Origin: Chitinophagales bacterium
GTDB lineage: Bacteria > Bacteroidota > Bacteroidia > Chitinophagales > UBA10324
Length of the DNA stretch: 6,283 bases
Direction: 5' to 3'
Assembly (NCBI GenBank): GCA_026786335.1
Contig: JAJAYG010000105.1
Span: 1-6,283, forward strand
Shown: positions 5,604 through 6,283 of the stretch, one piece after another
Numbering within the stretch: the first letter of the stretch is position 1
Layout of the letters: every line of letters begins with the position of its first letter
Notes under the pieces: generated by a model
Database searches by the model: none
What the model saw: only the letters and a program-made list of their open reading frames with translations
Told to the model about the DNA's origin: nothing
Translations under genes and position numbers: made by a program

Positions 5604-6170
5604 ATGAAACTACACATCAAATACGACATAAACATTTGTTGCAAAATTATTTTGCAGGAGCAGTTGGATAAAATGAAAATGCCATACACCATCACCGGTT
5701 TGGGTGAAGTTGAAATAAAAGGAACAGTTTCAACTGCTAAATACAATGAGCTGGAAACATCTTTAAGAAAATACGGAATCGAAATAATTGACAATCCGAA
5801 AAACATTTTTACGCAGAAAATTAAAGATGCCATTGTTGAAATGGTTTACCAGAAAGAAGCACTTCCAAGTACAAAGATTTCCGCTTACCTTTCTAAAAAG
5901 CTGAATAAAAGTTACGGGCATTTGTCGGGTATTTTTTCAGAAGTAACTTTTACTTCTATTCGAAATTTTATTATCCTTCAAAAAATTGAACGGGCAAAAC
6001 AAGAAATTATTGAAGGGAAGGAAACGCTTACCCAAATAGCGTGGAACACAGACTTCAGCAGCGTAGCACATTTATCAAATGAGTTTAAAAGAATTACAGG
6101 ATTAACTCCAAGTGCATTTCAGCAAATAATAAAAAAGAGAAAAGAAACTAAATTCACCCCTGAAAAATAA
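5604..6170 (+). CDS. AraC-family transcriptional regulator with an N-terminal HMA-like (ferredoxin-fold) sensor region
   Basis: A 188-residue DNA-binding protein. The C-terminal half (about 85-178) is a complete AraC/XylS double helix-turn-helix. The first half carries STKISAYLSKKLNKSYGHL (89-107), the second TLTQIAWNTDFSSVAHLSN (141-159), followed by the family signature FKRITGLTPSAF (161-172). The N-terminal 65 residues are not an arabinose-type cupin. Predicted strands and helices run beta-alpha-beta-beta-alpha-beta (KLHIKYDI; the helix from CCKIILQEQL; GEVEIKG; KYNELETSLRKYG; IEII), like a heavy-metal-associated domain. Relatives I recall from this phylum have a CxxC there; here only Cys12 and Cys13 sit together, so metal binding is uncertain. 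The ATG at 5604 follows A-rich sequence. The response-regulator gene begins 27 bp downstream, implying an operon. It is divergent from the surface-protein gene, which is therefore a possible target. Family is sure; signal and targets are inferred. Confidence 0.92.
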   Translation: MKLHIKYDINICCKIILQEQLDKMKMPYTITGLGEVEIKGTVSTAKYNELETSLRKYGIEIIDNPKNIFTQKIKDAIVEMVYQKEALPSTKISAYLSKKLNKSYGHLSGIFSEVTFTSIRNFIILQKIERAKQEIIEGKETLTQIAWNTDFSSVAHLSNEFKRITGLTPSAFQQIIKKRKETKFTPEK

Positions 6171-6197
6171 TAAACAACTAACCCAACCGAAATAAAA

Positions 6198-6283
6198 ATG
6201 AATCACGATGCACTTAACATAATTCTTGCTGATGATGATGATGACGACCGTCTTTTTTTTAAAGAAGCCATCGAAGAATTAAA
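6198..6283 (+). CDS. N-terminus of a CheY-like response regulator, cut by the window end
   Basis: Twenty-eight codons are visible from ATG 6198-6200. They read a first strand NIILA, an acidic run of six Asp (codons at 6231-6248) and RLFFKEAIEEL, which is strand 1, the acidic pocket and helix 1 of a receiver domain. The acidic pair after strand 1 coordinates the magnesium needed for phosphorylation; the phospho-acceptor Asp would lie beyond the window. The ADDDxDDRLFF pattern is frequent in single-domain (Rcp1-like) response regulators of Bacteroidota. It follows the AraC-type gene by 27 bp with no terminator, so the two are probably co-transcribed. Whether an output domain follows cannot be seen. 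The Asp run is coded by four GAT then two GAC, and an eight-T tract follows at 6253-6260. Confidence 0.85.
   Translation, partial: MNHDALNIILADDDDDDRLFFKEAIEEL

Noticed and set aside
5540..5833. 97-codon minus-strand frame MASLIFCVKMFFG, apparently hydrophobic
   Set aside because: It is antisense to the start of the AraC-type regulator gene and its hydrophobicity follows from the A/T-rich lysine and asparagine codons on the other strand.
6231..6248. GAT trinucleotide run as a microsatellite
   Set aside because: It encodes the acidic pocket of a receiver domain, where Asp runs are normal; the mix of GAT and GAC argues against pure slippage.

Overview
The window reads as chromosomal DNA of a member of the Bacteroidota (Bacteroidetes), probably an environmental lineage in the Chitinophagales/Sphingobacteriales/Flavobacteriales range; genus cannot be read from it. 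The evidence is a large surface protein ending in the gliding-motility-associated (CHU_C, type B) sorting domain of the type IX secretion system, the remains of a second, type A, sorting domain, AT-rich intergenic DNA, absence of Shine-Dalgarno sequences before the starts, and an AraC-type regulator of a form known from this phylum.

Layout from left to right. Positions 1-155 (+) hold the last 50 codons of a PLP-dependent trans-sulfuration enzyme. It converges on a 243-residue SAM-dependent methyltransferase (303-1034, -) of the tetrapyrrole-methylase fold. Its motifs look more like the peptide-backbone N-methyltransferases of borosin biosynthesis (OphMA/SonM type) than like cobalamin or siroheme enzymes. 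Between 1035 and 1475 there is no intact gene, but 1158-1451 (+) holds an orphan type A sorting domain broken by an in-frame stop. Three minus-strand genes follow: a YkgJ-type cysteine-cluster protein (1476-1991), riboflavin synthase ribE (2075-2668) and the 891-residue secreted multidomain protein (2697-5372). The surface gene is the furthest upstream, 28 bp from ribE, so the three could be co-transcribed. The two spacers flanking ribE both contain 7-bp tandem repeats.

A 231-bp divergent intergenic region (5373-5603) separates the surface-protein gene from a rightward pair: an AraC-family regulator with an N-terminal HMA-like fold (5604-6170) and, 27 bp on, the start of a CheY-like response regulator (6198 to the window end). 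The divergent region carries a near-perfect 16-bp palindrome and a 10-bp direct repeat.

Most of the window is ordinary: amino-acid and riboflavin metabolism, a cell-surface adhesin-like protein and a regulatory pair. The item most likely to be novel is the borosin-like methyltransferase. I see no candidate precursor peptide next to it, so its substrate is open. No tRNA, rRNA, CRISPR array or intact mobile element was seen.
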